A stretch of 25,700 nt of DNA from an uncultured Oscillospiraceae bacterium (GTDB lineage: Bacteria > Bacillota > Clostridia > Oscillospirales > Ruminococcaceae): NCBI GenBank assembly GCA_934457235.1, contig CAKSHT010000015.1:1-25700 (forward strand), written 5' to 3'. Below are positions 16,337 to 22,610 of this stretch, one piece after another. The notes under the pieces were generated by a model. The model was not told the origin of the DNA, ran no database searches, and saw nothing but the letters and a program-made list of their open reading frames with translations. Positions within the stretch are counted from its first letter, which is position 1, and every line of letters begins with the position of its first letter. The position numbers and the translations under genes were made by a program.

Positions 16337-16756
16337 TTAAATTTTTGTCATTGCCAGGAATGACTTCGCCTTGTTCACCAGAACACGGTCATTGTCGTAT
16401 GCCAGCAGCGTGAGCGCCTGTCCTATCTCCACCCAGCGCACTTCCGCTATCTCGGATTCCTGCTTTTCACAGTCGAATGTCGTGGCGCGCGCCAGAAAGT
16501 ACACTACCTCCTTGGTTATGTCACGGCGCGGATTGAACACCACTACCTCGCGGAACGCAGGGTCATCGACTGAAACGTCGATGTTTGTTTCCTCCTTGAT
16601 CTCCCTGACTGCGGTCTGTATCTCGTTCTCGCCAGGCTCCATATGGCCTTTTGGGAACGACCAGCAGCCGGATCTCACATGCTTTATCAGCAGAATTTCT
16701 GTGTTCCCGTGGCGCTTTCGGTATACTATTGCGCCGCAGGATTTCTCATAATTCAT
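16337..16756 (-). CDS. Nudix hydrolase, Ap4A-type
   Basis: 139 residues. The Nudix box is at 37-59: Gly37, Glu43, Arg51-Glu52 and Glu55-Glu56, which bind the metal and pyrophosphate. The usual Gly before the last hydrophobic residue is Asn58. The N-terminal SCGAIVYRK strand and WSFPKGHMEPGE resemble bis(5'-nucleosyl)-tetraphosphatases, so removal of Ap4A-like nucleotides or other nucleoside diphosphate derivatives is likely; the exact substrate cannot be read. AAAGGA lies about 10 nt upstream of the ATG at 16756, and a promoter is present at 16827-16855. No terminator was found after it, so it may share RNA with the YcdB-like gene. Confidence 0.9.
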   Translation of the reverse strand: MNYEKSCGAIVYRKRHGNTEILLIKHVRSGCWSFPKGHMEPGENEIQTAVREIKEETNIDVSVDDPAFREVVVFNPRRDITKEVVYFLARATTFDCEKQESEIAEVRWVEIGQALTLLAYDNDRVLVNKAKSFLAMTKI

Positions 16757-16826
16757 GCCCGTTTTGTCCTTTCCTCTTATACTATATTATATATCTGTGT
16801 GAATTTCCTATAAAACTCTGTATACT

Positions 16827-16855
16827 ATTATAACATATAGAGTAGCTTTTGTCAC
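16827..16855 (-). promoter_or_regulatory. Promoter of the Nudix gene
   Basis: GTGACA at 16850-16855, 17-bp spacer, TATAAT at 16827-16832 on the minus strand. RNA start near 16820 leaves a leader of about 64 nt. Confidence 0.7.
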
Positions 16856-17138
16856 CCCTTTTTATTCGGGAAAGCGCATTCTTATGTAAAATGCTTTCTG
16901 AATTCAAAAAATTTACAGCCAAAATTGTGTGAAATATCACCAAACCGATGTTTGAAATCACTGTTAAATTTCGTGCGAAATGACGATGGATTTCAAAGTT
17001 TGATTTTTAGTGATTATTACAAAAAGAAAACGTTTAATTTACATAAAATAACACATTTGGGGCGCGTATTCGAATGATTACAAAATGGTTACAAAAGGTA
17101 TTTGTGAAAAGTCAACAAAAATGACGTGTCCCGTTCGT
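16856..17138 (+). other. AT-rich non-coding segment with TTACAAAA repeats
   Basis: 283 bp without a plausible gene, clearly richer in A and T than its neighbours. TTACAAAA occurs at 17017-17024, 17078-17085 and 17089-17096. The last two are exactly 11 bp apart (one helical turn), about 45-60 bp upstream of the -35 box at 17139. Repeats on the same face of the helix are typical of activator sites; PhoP/PhoB boxes have an 11-bp period, but the match is too loose to name a regulator. Confidence 0.5.
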
Positions 17139-17167
17139 TTGACATTGACGAAGAAAAGGGATATAAT
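17139..17167 (+). promoter_or_regulatory. Consensus promoter of the G5/3D protein gene
   Basis: Perfect TTGACA (17139-17144), 17-bp spacer, perfect TATAAT (17162-17167). The RNA would start near 17174, leaving about 220 nt before the start codon at 17395. Confidence 0.9.
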
Positions 17168-17171
17168 ACAA

Positions 17172-17379
17172 GCACTGTTGCAGAAGTGCGACAGGACAGC
17201 TTTGCTGTGCGCACGTATTTTTATCACTCAGAAGCCGTAAAAATATATAAGGCTTCGGATCATGCAATGCTCTGTTGGGGACAGTGCGTTTGCTTCAGTG
17301 TCGGCTTTCCCCAAAGCTGATACTGTACGGAAGTTACACCCGTCATACGGGGAGGATTGCCGGGACGGCATGGGTAACT
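17172..17379 (+). ncRNA. Structured 5' leader, candidate riboswitch or cis-regulatory RNA
   Basis: The leader holds a series of hairpins. GCACT/AGTGC at 17172-17189. ACAGC/GCTGT at 17196-17208. Two interleaved stems, TATTTTTA (17216-17223) with TAAAAATA (17238-17245) and GAAGCC (17231-17236) with GGCTTC (17251-17256). CTGT/ACAG with loop TGGGG (17272-17284). A 13-bp stem with loop CCCC (17296-17325). Finally a closed module AGTTAC (17332-17337) with GTAACT (17374-17379) enclosing two small hairpins (17340-17350 and 17358-17370). The TGGGG and CCCC loops could kiss. The ribosome site AGGAGG (17384-17389) follows at once. It has no U-tract terminator, so control of translation is more likely. 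Genes for wall proteins of this kind often sit behind c-di-AMP (ydaO) riboswitches, but I could not match that consensus, so the class is left open. Confidence 0.55.
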
Positions 17380-17394
17380 GCTCAGGAGGCAAAT

Positions 17395-18477
17395 ATGAAA
17401 CCGCAGATGTTCAACGCCAAGATGAACCGCCTGTTATTCAAGAACAAGCTCATCAAGGCAGCAATATTCGTTGCCACGATTTTCATGGTAGCGATCATGA
17501 CCGGTTCTATATATTTAAGGGATCGCGTTTATATCACAGACAACGGCGAAACACGAGAGCTGCTCACATCGGAGACCGATGTTTACGCAATACTCAGAAT
17601 GGGAAGCTATCAGCTGGGTACCAATGACAGGGTCTCCTATGAAGAAACAAGCAGCAACACTGCATACATCACCATCTACCGCGCTTTTGACGTTAACATC
17701 AATGTGGACGGCGGAAAAAAGACAGTTGCAGTCATAGAGGGCACTGTAGGCGAGGTGCTTGAGAAGGCGGGTATAACTCTCGGCGAGTACGACGAGGTAT
17801 CATGTCCGCTGACAGATAAGGTCTATGAGGATATGGAGATAACCGTCACCCGTGTGGAGTATCTCACCCGGAAGAACACCTCAGAGATCGCATACGACAC
17901 AGAATATATCGACAACACAAATCGTGCCATCGGTACAGATAACGTTATAACTGCTGGAATTCCCGGCAAGAGAGTGTATACCGTCAAGGAAAAGTACGTT
18001 GACGGTGTACTCGCCGGACAGGAGCTTATCAGCGATGAGATCACCGAGCAGCCGGTAACGGAGGTCGTTGAGCGCGGCACGGCGCTTGCTGTTCCGTATT
18101 CAAAGATGGACGACCCGACGGAGCTTACGCTGGTCGATGGGATACCGCAGGAATACACCCGCGTTATCTCCGGCAAGGCTACTGCCTACACCGCACGCCG
18201 CGGAGCTTACACCGCCAGCGGAAGAGTTGCGGAAATAGGTACATGCGCGGTGAATCCTAACGTGATTCCTTACGGAAGCAAGCTTTACATCGTTGCGCAG
18301 AACGGCAGCAAGGTCTATGGCTACGCAGTCGCTGCGGATACGGGTATCGCGCTGATGGACGGCACGGTCGCCGTTGACCTTTACTTCGGCAATATGGAAG
18401 ATCACTACTACGACAGCTGCCGCTGGGGCGCTGTTCAGGTGGATATCTACGTGCTCGAAGAGGGCAGCGGACGATAA
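17395..18477 (+). CDS. Membrane-anchored G5/3D-domain cell wall protein (YabE/RpfB-like)
   Basis: 360 residues from the ATG at 17395; AGGAGG is 5 nt upstream, so the upstream in-frame codons belong to the leader. A basic N-terminus and a transmembrane helix at about 20-41 anchor the protein outside the membrane. Two YabE-type DUF348 segments follow (about 45-100 and 102-165, with a GTVGEVLEKAGITLGEYD core), then a G5 domain at about 185-245 ending EQPVTEVVERGT. A C-terminal 3D domain spans about 260-355, with TAYTARRGAYTASGR, GTCAVNPNVIPYGSKLYI, AADTG and VDLYF; its aspartates mark the double-psi beta-barrel lytic transglycosylase fold. It likely cleaves or binds peptidoglycan during growth or resuscitation. 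It is a single-gene transcript with a consensus promoter, a long leader and a shared terminator. Confidence 0.9.
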   Translation: MKPQMFNAKMNRLLFKNKLIKAAIFVATIFMVAIMTGSIYLRDRVYITDNGETRELLTSETDVYAILRMGSYQLGTNDRVSYEETSSNTAYITIYRAFDVNINVDGGKKTVAVIEGTVGEVLEKAGITLGEYDEVSCPLTDKVYEDMEITVTRVEYLTRKNTSEIAYDTEYIDNTNRAIGTDNVITAGIPGKRVYTVKEKYVDGVLAGQELISDEITEQPVTEVVERGTALAVPYSKMDDPTELTLVDGIPQEYTRVISGKATAYTARRGAYTASGRVAEIGTCAVNPNVIPYGSKLYIVAQNGSKVYGYAVAADTGIALMDGTVAVDLYFGNMEDHYYDSCRWGAVQVDIYVLEEGSGR

Positions 18478-18526
18478 TCAATTATGAGTTAATGCGTCGC
18501 ACGTGGCGATGATTTCAGATAATATA

Positions 18527-18561
18527 ACAAGAGGGCTGCAACGAATATACAGCCCTCTTGT
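18527..18561. terminator. Bidirectional terminator
   Basis: 12-bp perfect stem ACAAGAGGGCTG with CAGCCCTCTTGT and an 11-nt loop. The plus side continues TTATTTGTGC; the minus side continues TATATTATC. It ends at the base before the minus-strand stop codon (18562-18564), so it serves both convergent genes. Confidence 0.85.
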
Positions 18562-18990
18562 TTATTTGTGCTTTTGCATTATTTTTTTTGCGGGTTCATA
18601 GTCGGGGTCCCGGAGGAGAATGGTTTCGGCGATTTCTAAGGCATAGTCCTTCGACATGATATTTTCCGGCAGTTCATAGAAGAACAACAGGAACTTTTCC
18701 GCGTTTACATCCGGACTTATACGATACATTTCCCTTGCATGATGAAATGCGATGTTGTACGCACCATTCAGCCAGCACATCTGTATCAGCGCTTCGGCTG
18801 CAAGCATATGGTTGTAACTGGTGTTATCCAGGGATATAAGAAATTCTATAAAGCCCAGAACACATATATTGTCGGTCAGGCTTGCTTCTTCTATCAGCAG
18901 ATCTCTCTGTTCCTCCCTGGAAAGCTGGTCAAACAGCGCTTTAGCCTCATAGTATTGCGCTTTATGGATCAAATCTATAATGCTGTTCAT
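18562..18990 (-). CDS. Small helical (TPR-like) protein of unknown function
   Basis: 142 residues, nearly all helical, with paired-helix spacing that suggests TPR- or HEAT-like packing (EAKALFDQLSREEQRDLLIEE, then HMLAAEALIQMCWLNGAYN, then ALEIAETILLRDPDYEPAKK). No signal peptide or membrane segment, so cytoplasmic. It starts one base after the DUF389 gene stops; its GAGGA ribosome site lies inside the end of that gene, so the two are translated from one RNA. I do not know a function for the family. A scaffold role beside the membrane protein is a guess from the operon. Confidence 0.85.
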   Translation of the reverse strand: MNSIIDLIHKAQYYEAKALFDQLSREEQRDLLIEEASLTDNICVLGFIEFLISLDNTSYNHMLAAEALIQMCWLNGAYNIAFHHAREMYRISPDVNAEKFLLFFYELPENIMSKDYALEIAETILLRDPDYEPAKKIMQKHK

Positions 18991-18991
18991 A

Positions 18992-20446
18992 TTATTCCTC
19001 AGTGGATATTTCTTCGGTGGAATCGGTGGTTTCCTGGGTCAGCTCCGGAGGATTAACGGTTATATAAACCTCGCAGCGCTCTGCGCTCGTTTCGGCGGAG
19101 AGCCAGCTCTTTATATACTGCGTATCCGTTTCGCTCAGCGGCCTGGGTACCTCGGCGATGAGCACCTCGTATTCTCCCTGGGCGTCCGTCATGCTGCCGC
19201 AGCGTACGTTTTCAAGCTGAGTGAATATCTTCGCTGCTTTTGTCGTAAGCGCTGAATGATCAATGGTACTTTTGAGCGCCGTGTTTTCCGTGCGCAGGTC
19301 GCTGATCTGCTGCTCCTGCTCGGAGAGCTGCGCTTCCAGTTCGTCGATTCGGTTTTCCTGGAGGGCTATGGTTATCTTGTCTGTGCTGTCTTCGGCGTCG
19401 GTCATGTCTATCATGTTGTTCTGGGTCACGGTCAGCGTGTAGCCGTCAAGTCCGTATTTCGGCATTTCCTGCTGTAGCATGTTTATAACGTCGTCGGATA
19501 TCGGCGTTCCGACAAGGGAAACTGAGATGTTTTTGGCGTTCTTGTCGGCACTGGTTTTTACTACGGTAGTTCCGGAGAAAATAAACTCGCTGCTCAGATA
19601 GCTTGAGATATTCTTGTCCATAACGGAGCCGTAGACCGTGGAAGCTCCGAAGAACACGCTGGGCACGGCTGCGACTATGGTTATCGCGGCGATGGCGCGG
19701 TTTATTTTCTTCTGCTTCTTGTCGCTGACATTACGGTGATATGGTACGCGCAGCATCATCGTGACTATCATCGTCGAGAGGGAGATAAACAGCGTGTTTA
19801 TCAGGAACAGGTAAAACGCACCGAGGAAGAACGACGGCTGACCGGAGGCTATTCCGTATCCGGCGGTGCACAGCGGCGGCATGAGGGCGGTGGCTATTGC
19901 CACGCCGGGTATCACGTTGCCTTTTTTCTCACGGGTGTTTCCTATCGCACCGGCGATTCCGCCGAAGAGCGCTATCAGTACGTCCCAGATGGTGGGGCTT
20001 GTGCGGGCGATCATTTCCGCGGTAGGCGTGTCTATCGGCGTTATCAGAAAGTACACAGTGGAGCTGAGCAGGCTTATCATTACCTGCGTTCCGAAGCGAA
20101 TAAGAGCGCGGCGCAGCAGACGCAGATCCCTCACCGCGAGGGAATAGCCCATCGTCATTATGCCGCTCATCAATGGTGATATCAGCATTGCGCCGATTAT
20201 TACGGCGGTGGAATTCATGTTCAGCCCGATGGAGGCTATAAGCGCTGCCAGGCACAGTATCCACATGTTTGGACCGTGGATCACTGTGTTCTCCAGCATC
20301 ATCGCGTCGATCTCCTCATAGCTCATCATGCCGTCGTGCATGTTCAGCATATCGCTGACGAACTGCCGGAATCCGCTGCGGCGCTGCTTTATATCTTTAT
20401 GTATCGCCTTGTCGATCTGGTCGGCTTTTTCTGTTTCCTTGCTCAT
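18992..20446 (-). CDS. DUF389 membrane protein
   Basis: 484 residues. The N-terminal cytoplasmic part ends with a conserved MSYEEIDAMMLENTVIHGPN stretch, and then 5-6 transmembrane helices follow (about residues 60-260) including the family core NSTAVIIGAMLISPLMSGIM and GVAIATALMPPLCTAGYG. A further helix at about 250-275 leads to a long soluble tail with a coiled coil (ENRIDELEAQLSEQEQQISD, about 375-405) and an acidic Thr/Glu-rich end. DUF389 proteins are widespread, with no firmly proven transport substrate. The tail beyond the core is longer than in many relatives. GAGGT is 6 nt upstream of the ATG. It is the first gene of a two-gene operon from a perfect-consensus promoter. Confidence 0.92.
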   Translation of the reverse strand: MSKETEKADQIDKAIHKDIKQRRSGFRQFVSDMLNMHDGMMSYEEIDAMMLENTVIHGPNMWILCLAALIASIGLNMNSTAVIIGAMLISPLMSGIMTMGYSLAVRDLRLLRRALIRFGTQVMISLLSSTVYFLITPIDTPTAEMIARTSPTIWDVLIALFGGIAGAIGNTREKKGNVIPGVAIATALMPPLCTAGYGIASGQPSFFLGAFYLFLINTLFISLSTMIVTMMLRVPYHRNVSDKKQKKINRAIAAITIVAAVPSVFFGASTVYGSVMDKNISSYLSSEFIFSGTTVVKTSADKNAKNISVSLVGTPISDDVINMLQQEMPKYGLDGYTLTVTQNNMIDMTDAEDSTDKITIALQENRIDELEAQLSEQEQQISDLRTENTALKSTIDHSALTTKAAKIFTQLENVRCGSMTDAQGEYEVLIAEVPRPLSETDTQYIKSWLSAETSAERCEVYITVNPPELTQETTDSTEEISTEE

Positions 20447-20491
20447 TTATGTACCTCGCTGTCTGGGAAAATATACTCGATTTATTGTTAC

Positions 20492-20520
20492 ATTATATCA
20501 TTATAATCGTACAGTGTCAA
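20492..20520 (-). promoter_or_regulatory. Promoter of the DUF389 operon
   Basis: TTGACA at 20515-20520, 17-bp spacer, TATAAT at 20492-20497: fully consensus. A second TATAAT lies inside the spacer (20500-20505). Confidence 0.85.
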
Positions 20521-20547
20521 CAACAAAACATCTGTGAAATGCATAAA

Positions 20548-20572
20548 AACGGGAGAGCATTGCTCTCCCGTT
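20548..20572 (-). terminator. Terminator of the zinc-ribbon membrane protein gene
   Basis: 11-bp stem AACGGGAGAGC with GCTCTCCCGTT and a 3-nt loop. On the minus strand TTTATGC follows, giving five Ts in a row with the last stem bases. It ends 20 bp past the stop at 20592. Confidence 0.9.
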
Positions 20573-20591
20573 GATGGTGTTCAATTATGTA

Positions 20592-21443
20592 TCAGACGGG
20601 CTTTCCGCAGAATGGGCAGAACTTCGCGCCTGGCTTCATGGGTTTTCCGCAGGCTGCGCATATCGTTTCAGCAGCGGGTGCAGGCTGAACGGGAGTGGGG
20701 ATAGTCTGTGCAGCAGGCTCTGTCGGGGTCGGAATGGACTGTGCCGGAGCAGGTACGGGCTGAGGTATCTCATTCTGTACCGGTGCGGCAGCTACAGGCT
20801 GTGGCACGGGCTGTACGGGTGTGGAAACCGGCTGTACAGGCGCAGCGGGCTGCTGATACTGAGGAGCTGCCTGGGGTACCGGAGCAGGTGCAGGCTGCTG
20901 ATACATCGGCTGAGCAGGCTGCTGGTACTGGGGCTGCATCGGCTGCTGGTACATCGGCTGTCCCGGCTGCTGATACTGGGGCTGCTGGAACTGCTGATAC
21001 TGCGGCTGAGGCTTGGGCTGCATGTTGATGAGCGGCTTGTTCTCCTTGGGTTCGTCGGCGGAGTTGTTCTCGGTGTCAAGACCGGCTGCCCTGCGGACTG
21101 CCATAACGAGCTCGTATGCGATACGCAGGATAACGTTTCCGAAAATTGCGATGCCGATAAATGCGGGGATACCGTGACCGCCCATGATGGGCAGGATCGA
21201 GATGCCAAGGAACACAAGGTAGATAGCGCCTGCATAGTAAGCGACTTTAATGAAGCTTACCGGCAGGAAGTGCTGACCGTTCGCAATCTTGAACAGCTTG
21301 CTGGCGTTAGGGTCCTTTGCCTTGGGTCCGAAGACGAACATGTGCAGGGCGATACCGCCTGCGACTGCGATTATCGCGCCGATAAGAGTGAGCACGAAGT
21401 TCGCGGTGAAAGCATTGCTGATACTGTCGAATAAGTCGTACAT
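20592..21443 (-). CDS. Membrane protein with P/Q-rich region and C-terminal zinc ribbon
   Basis: 283 residues. Three hydrophobic helices occupy the first ~115 residues (about 14-38, 66-84 and 88-112), with a short KDPNASKLFKIANG loop between the first two. Residues about 135-255 are low complexity: repeats of QYQQP and PMYQQP, then PVQPV and IPTPT units. The last 25 residues form a zinc ribbon (CAACGKPMKPGAKFCPFCGKPV). I know of no assigned function. The layout suggests a membrane base with a flexible arm that carries a metal-binding head. AGAGGT is 5-6 nt before the ATG. It has its own promoter just after metA and a strong terminator. It shares its building blocks with the TM2 protein at 13205-13861, in another order. 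Confidence 0.85.
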   Translation of the reverse strand: MYDLFDSISNAFTANFVLTLIGAIIAVAGGIALHMFVFGPKAKDPNASKLFKIANGQHFLPVSFIKVAYYAGAIYLVFLGISILPIMGGHGIPAFIGIAIFGNVILRIAYELVMAVRRAAGLDTENNSADEPKENKPLINMQPKPQPQYQQFQQPQYQQPGQPMYQQPMQPQYQQPAQPMYQQPAPAPVPQAAPQYQQPAAPVQPVSTPVQPVPQPVAAAPVQNEIPQPVPAPAQSIPTPTEPAAQTIPTPVQPAPAAETICAACGKPMKPGAKFCPFCGKPV

Positions 21444-21504
21444 GATATACCTCTTTTCTTACATATGTACCGGGCAGCCGCCCGACTTTTCCTTTTACTA
21501 CATA

Positions 21505-21533
21505 ATTATAGCATATGCGATTTTAAATTGCAA
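21505..21533 (-). promoter_or_regulatory. Promoter of the zinc-ribbon membrane protein gene
   Basis: TTGCAA at 21528-21533, 17-bp spacer, TATAAT at 21505-21510. It begins 8 bp beyond the metA stop and no terminator lies between, so metA transcripts may also read through. Confidence 0.75.
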
Positions 21534-21540
21534 CAGCTTT

Positions 21541-22458
21541 TCATATTTTTCCCGAAATATCGAACGGCGTTGTCTGGTAAACGAAGTAGTTCAGCCAGTT
21601 GGTGTAGATGAGCGTGGAGTGCGCGCGCCATTTCATCACGGGCTGCTTTGTTGGGTCGTCGTCCGGGAAGTAATGCGCGGGGATCTTCGGGTTCAGTCCC
21701 TTTTCAAGGTCGCGTTTGTATTCCAGCGCCAGCGTGTCCGCGTCGTACTCGCTGTGACCGGTTATGAAGAACTGTCTGCTGTCATCGCTGCATACTGCGT
21801 AGACTCCTGCTTCTTCGGATACTGCCATCACTTTCAGCTGCGGTATCTTTTCAATGTCCTCGCGGCGCACCTCCGTGTGGCGGGAGTGCGGCGCCCAGAA
21901 CTCGCTGTCAAATCCGCGGAACAGCCGTGACTTTGGCGTCAGCAGCGTGTGCGTGAATACTCCGGACAGCTTCTCGGACAGCGGATATTTCTTTATTCCG
22001 TAATGATAGTACAGCGCTGCCTGTGCCGCCCAGCAGATATGGAAAGTGGAATGCACGTGCGTTTTCGTCCACTCCATTATCTGGCACATCTCCTGCCAGT
22101 AGTCAACGTCCTCAAATTCCATGTGCTCCACCGGTGCGCCGGTGATTATGAATCCGTCGAAGTTCATGTCCTTTATGTCATTGAACGTCTTGTAGAAGTT
22201 CAGCAGGTGCTCACTTGAGGTGTTGTGGCTGGTGTAGGTCGAGGTCTGCACAAGGGTCACTTCTATCTGGAGCGGCGTGTTGGACAGGCTGCGGAGTATC
22301 TGGGTCTCAGTGGCGATCTTTGTCGGCATGAGGTTAAGTATGCCGATCTTCAGCGGTCTGATATCCTGGTGGAGCGCACGATGCTCCGTCATGATGAATA
22401 TATGCTCGTTTTCAAGTATCGACTGCGCAGGCAGTCCGTCGGCTATTTTAACTGGCAT
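21541..22458 (-). CDS. metA: Homoserine O-acetyltransferase (MetA family)
   Basis: 305 residues from the ATG at 22458, set by AAAGGG 7 nt upstream and the usual MPVKIADGLPA start. It acylates homoserine, the first committed step of methionine synthesis. The catalytic residues fall at the family positions: Cys142 in HICWAAQ, His235 and Glu237 in TGHSEYD. Residue 111, which decides the acyl donor in this family, is Glu (TGAPVEHMEF), as in the Bacillus cereus enzyme that uses acetyl-CoA; succinyl-CoA users such as E. coli have Gly. So many annotation pipelines would call it a succinyltransferase, while the sequence points to acetyl transfer. It has its own consensus promoter; the ~37-nt leader is too short for a SAM riboswitch. 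Confidence 0.95.
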   Translation of the reverse strand: MPVKIADGLPAQSILENEHIFIMTEHRALHQDIRPLKIGILNLMPTKIATETQILRSLSNTPLQIEVTLVQTSTYTSHNTSSEHLLNFYKTFNDIKDMNFDGFIITGAPVEHMEFEDVDYWQEMCQIMEWTKTHVHSTFHICWAAQAALYYHYGIKKYPLSEKLSGVFTHTLLTPKSRLFRGFDSEFWAPHSRHTEVRREDIEKIPQLKVMAVSEEAGVYAVCSDDSRQFFITGHSEYDADTLALEYKRDLEKGLNPKIPAHYFPDDDPTKQPVMKWRAHSTLIYTNWLNYFVYQTTPFDISGKI

Positions 22459-22501
22459 GTTTTTTCCCTTTCCCAATCATGTTTATATACAATATAAATG
22501 T

Positions 22502-22530
22502 ATTATACCCCAATACAACTGGAATGTCAA
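22502..22530 (-). promoter_or_regulatory. Promoter of metA
   Basis: TTGACA at 22525-22530, 17-bp spacer, TATAAT at 22502-22507. It is divergent from the promoter at 22547-22575, with 16 bp between the two -35 boxes. Confidence 0.85.
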
Positions 22531-22546
22531 GCCGTGCGGATTTCAA

Positions 22547-22575
22547 TTGACAGAAACAGTTATTTGTGATACAAT
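22547..22575 (+). promoter_or_regulatory. Promoter of the Sel1/TerY-C/kinase operon
   Basis: TTGACA at 22547-22552, 17-bp spacer, TACAAT at 22570-22575. RNA would start near 22582, so only the GTG at 22611 has room for a ribosome site. Confidence 0.8.
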
Positions 22576-22610
22576 ATCTATATATAAATATTATGACGGA
22601 GGTGACCGGA

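Noticed and set aside
17126..17320. 64-codon frame in the leader as an upstream peptide
   Set aside because: It begins before the predicted RNA start and has no ribosome site.
17172..17394. Naming the leader a ydaO (c-di-AMP) riboswitch
   Set aside because: Only short stretches resemble the remembered consensus (GGGGAGGA, GGGTAA), and their order does not match with confidence. Left as an open candidate.
20900..21020. CRISPR-like or tandem DNA repeat
   Set aside because: The repeated bases are codons of the YQQP tract in a protein; unit length is irregular and there are no spacers.
20571..21434. 287-residue plus-strand frame opposite the zinc-ribbon membrane protein
   Set aside because: Arginine/leucine-rich translation is the mirror of the YQQP repeats; no start signal.
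22459..22501. SAM riboswitch before metA
   Set aside because: The leader between the predicted RNA start and the ATG is only about 37 nt, too short for any known SAM riboswitch.
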